Shown: piece by piece, positions 63,880 to 64,000 of the stretch
How the letters are laid out: the number at the start of each line of letters is the position of its first letter
Numbering within the stretch: the stretch's first letter is position 1
Source of the DNA: Xanthomonas arboricola pv. juglandis
Lineage (GTDB): Bacteria; Pseudomonadota; Gammaproteobacteria; Xanthomonadales; Xanthomonadaceae
Direction of reading: 5' to 3'
DNA: 64,000 nt
NCBI RefSeq assembly: GCF_001013475.1
Contig: NZ_JZEF01000001.1
Coordinates: forward strand, 310,001-374,000
Notes under the pieces: generated by a model
The model's input: the letters and a program-made list of their open reading frames with translations, nothing else
Databases searched by the model: none
What the model was told of the DNA's origin: nothing
Position numbers and translations under genes: made by a program

Positions 63880-64000
63880 TCTTAGCATGTTGTGCTCGCT
63901 TGATTGCGCAGATCGGTGGTTGGGCGTGGTTGCGGATACTTGGATGTGCAGATGTGCGAGGTGTGGGGTGCGATCTGCAGAACGCAGACATAGATAATGA

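Overview
The window looks like a chromosomal segment of a Xanthomonas species (Gammaproteobacteria, Lysobacteraceae/Xanthomonadaceae). This is inferred from the high GC content, the gene families and order, and families of intergenic hairpin repeats. No rRNA, tRNA, CRISPR array, complete insertion sequence or prophage was seen.

Layout. 1-3423 (minus) is an ABC-2 exporter: an ATPase followed by a large permease fused to an M1-aminopeptidase-like domain, cut by the window edge. 3567-6273 is an accessory patch: yaeR, then two genes (a caspase-like candidate and an orphan partner), then a fragment of the uvrD 3' end. The pair and the fragment lie between two diverged direct repeats of about 270-300 bp. 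6274-8630 is an S-methylmethionine/homocysteine module (mmuP-mmuM). 8637-23481 holds assorted single genes: a DUF885 peptidase, AraC and LysE, a queuosine-precursor transporter, a DUF502 protein, an AlgE-like porin, a PadR/membrane-sensor pair, a PHA depolymerase, a methyltransferase, HemJ and a TPR protein. Among them is an array of three hairpin elements.

23567-45192 (minus) is the large essential envelope and translation cluster. Read in the direction of transcription it is rpsB-tsf-[HDOD/GGDEF]-pyrH-frr-uppS-cdsA-dxr-rseP-bamA-lpxD-fabZ-lpxA-lpxB-rnhB-dnaE-accA. Many neighbours overlap by 4 nt. The usual skp gene between bamA and lpxD is absent; a tiny secreted-protein gene on the other strand sits there. 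Two copies of a GGGAAT-type inverted repeat have become part of the coding sequence of lpxB and rnhB. 45605-51398 (minus) is a Csu-type (archaic) chaperone-usher pilus operon with two chaperones.

51717-60344 (plus) links nitrogen sensing with aspartate-family amino acids: map-glnD, dapD (with a histone-like basic tail), a small membrane protein, a Spx/ArsC-like protein, dapE, and asnB. Between dapE and asnB is what looks like a classical transcription attenuator: an Asn-rich leader peptide (7 Asn in 29 codons), an antiterminator segment and an intrinsic terminator. I consider this the most interesting find. 60413-63848 (minus) carries a beta-helix protein and a TonB-dependent siderophore receptor with a possible Fur box.
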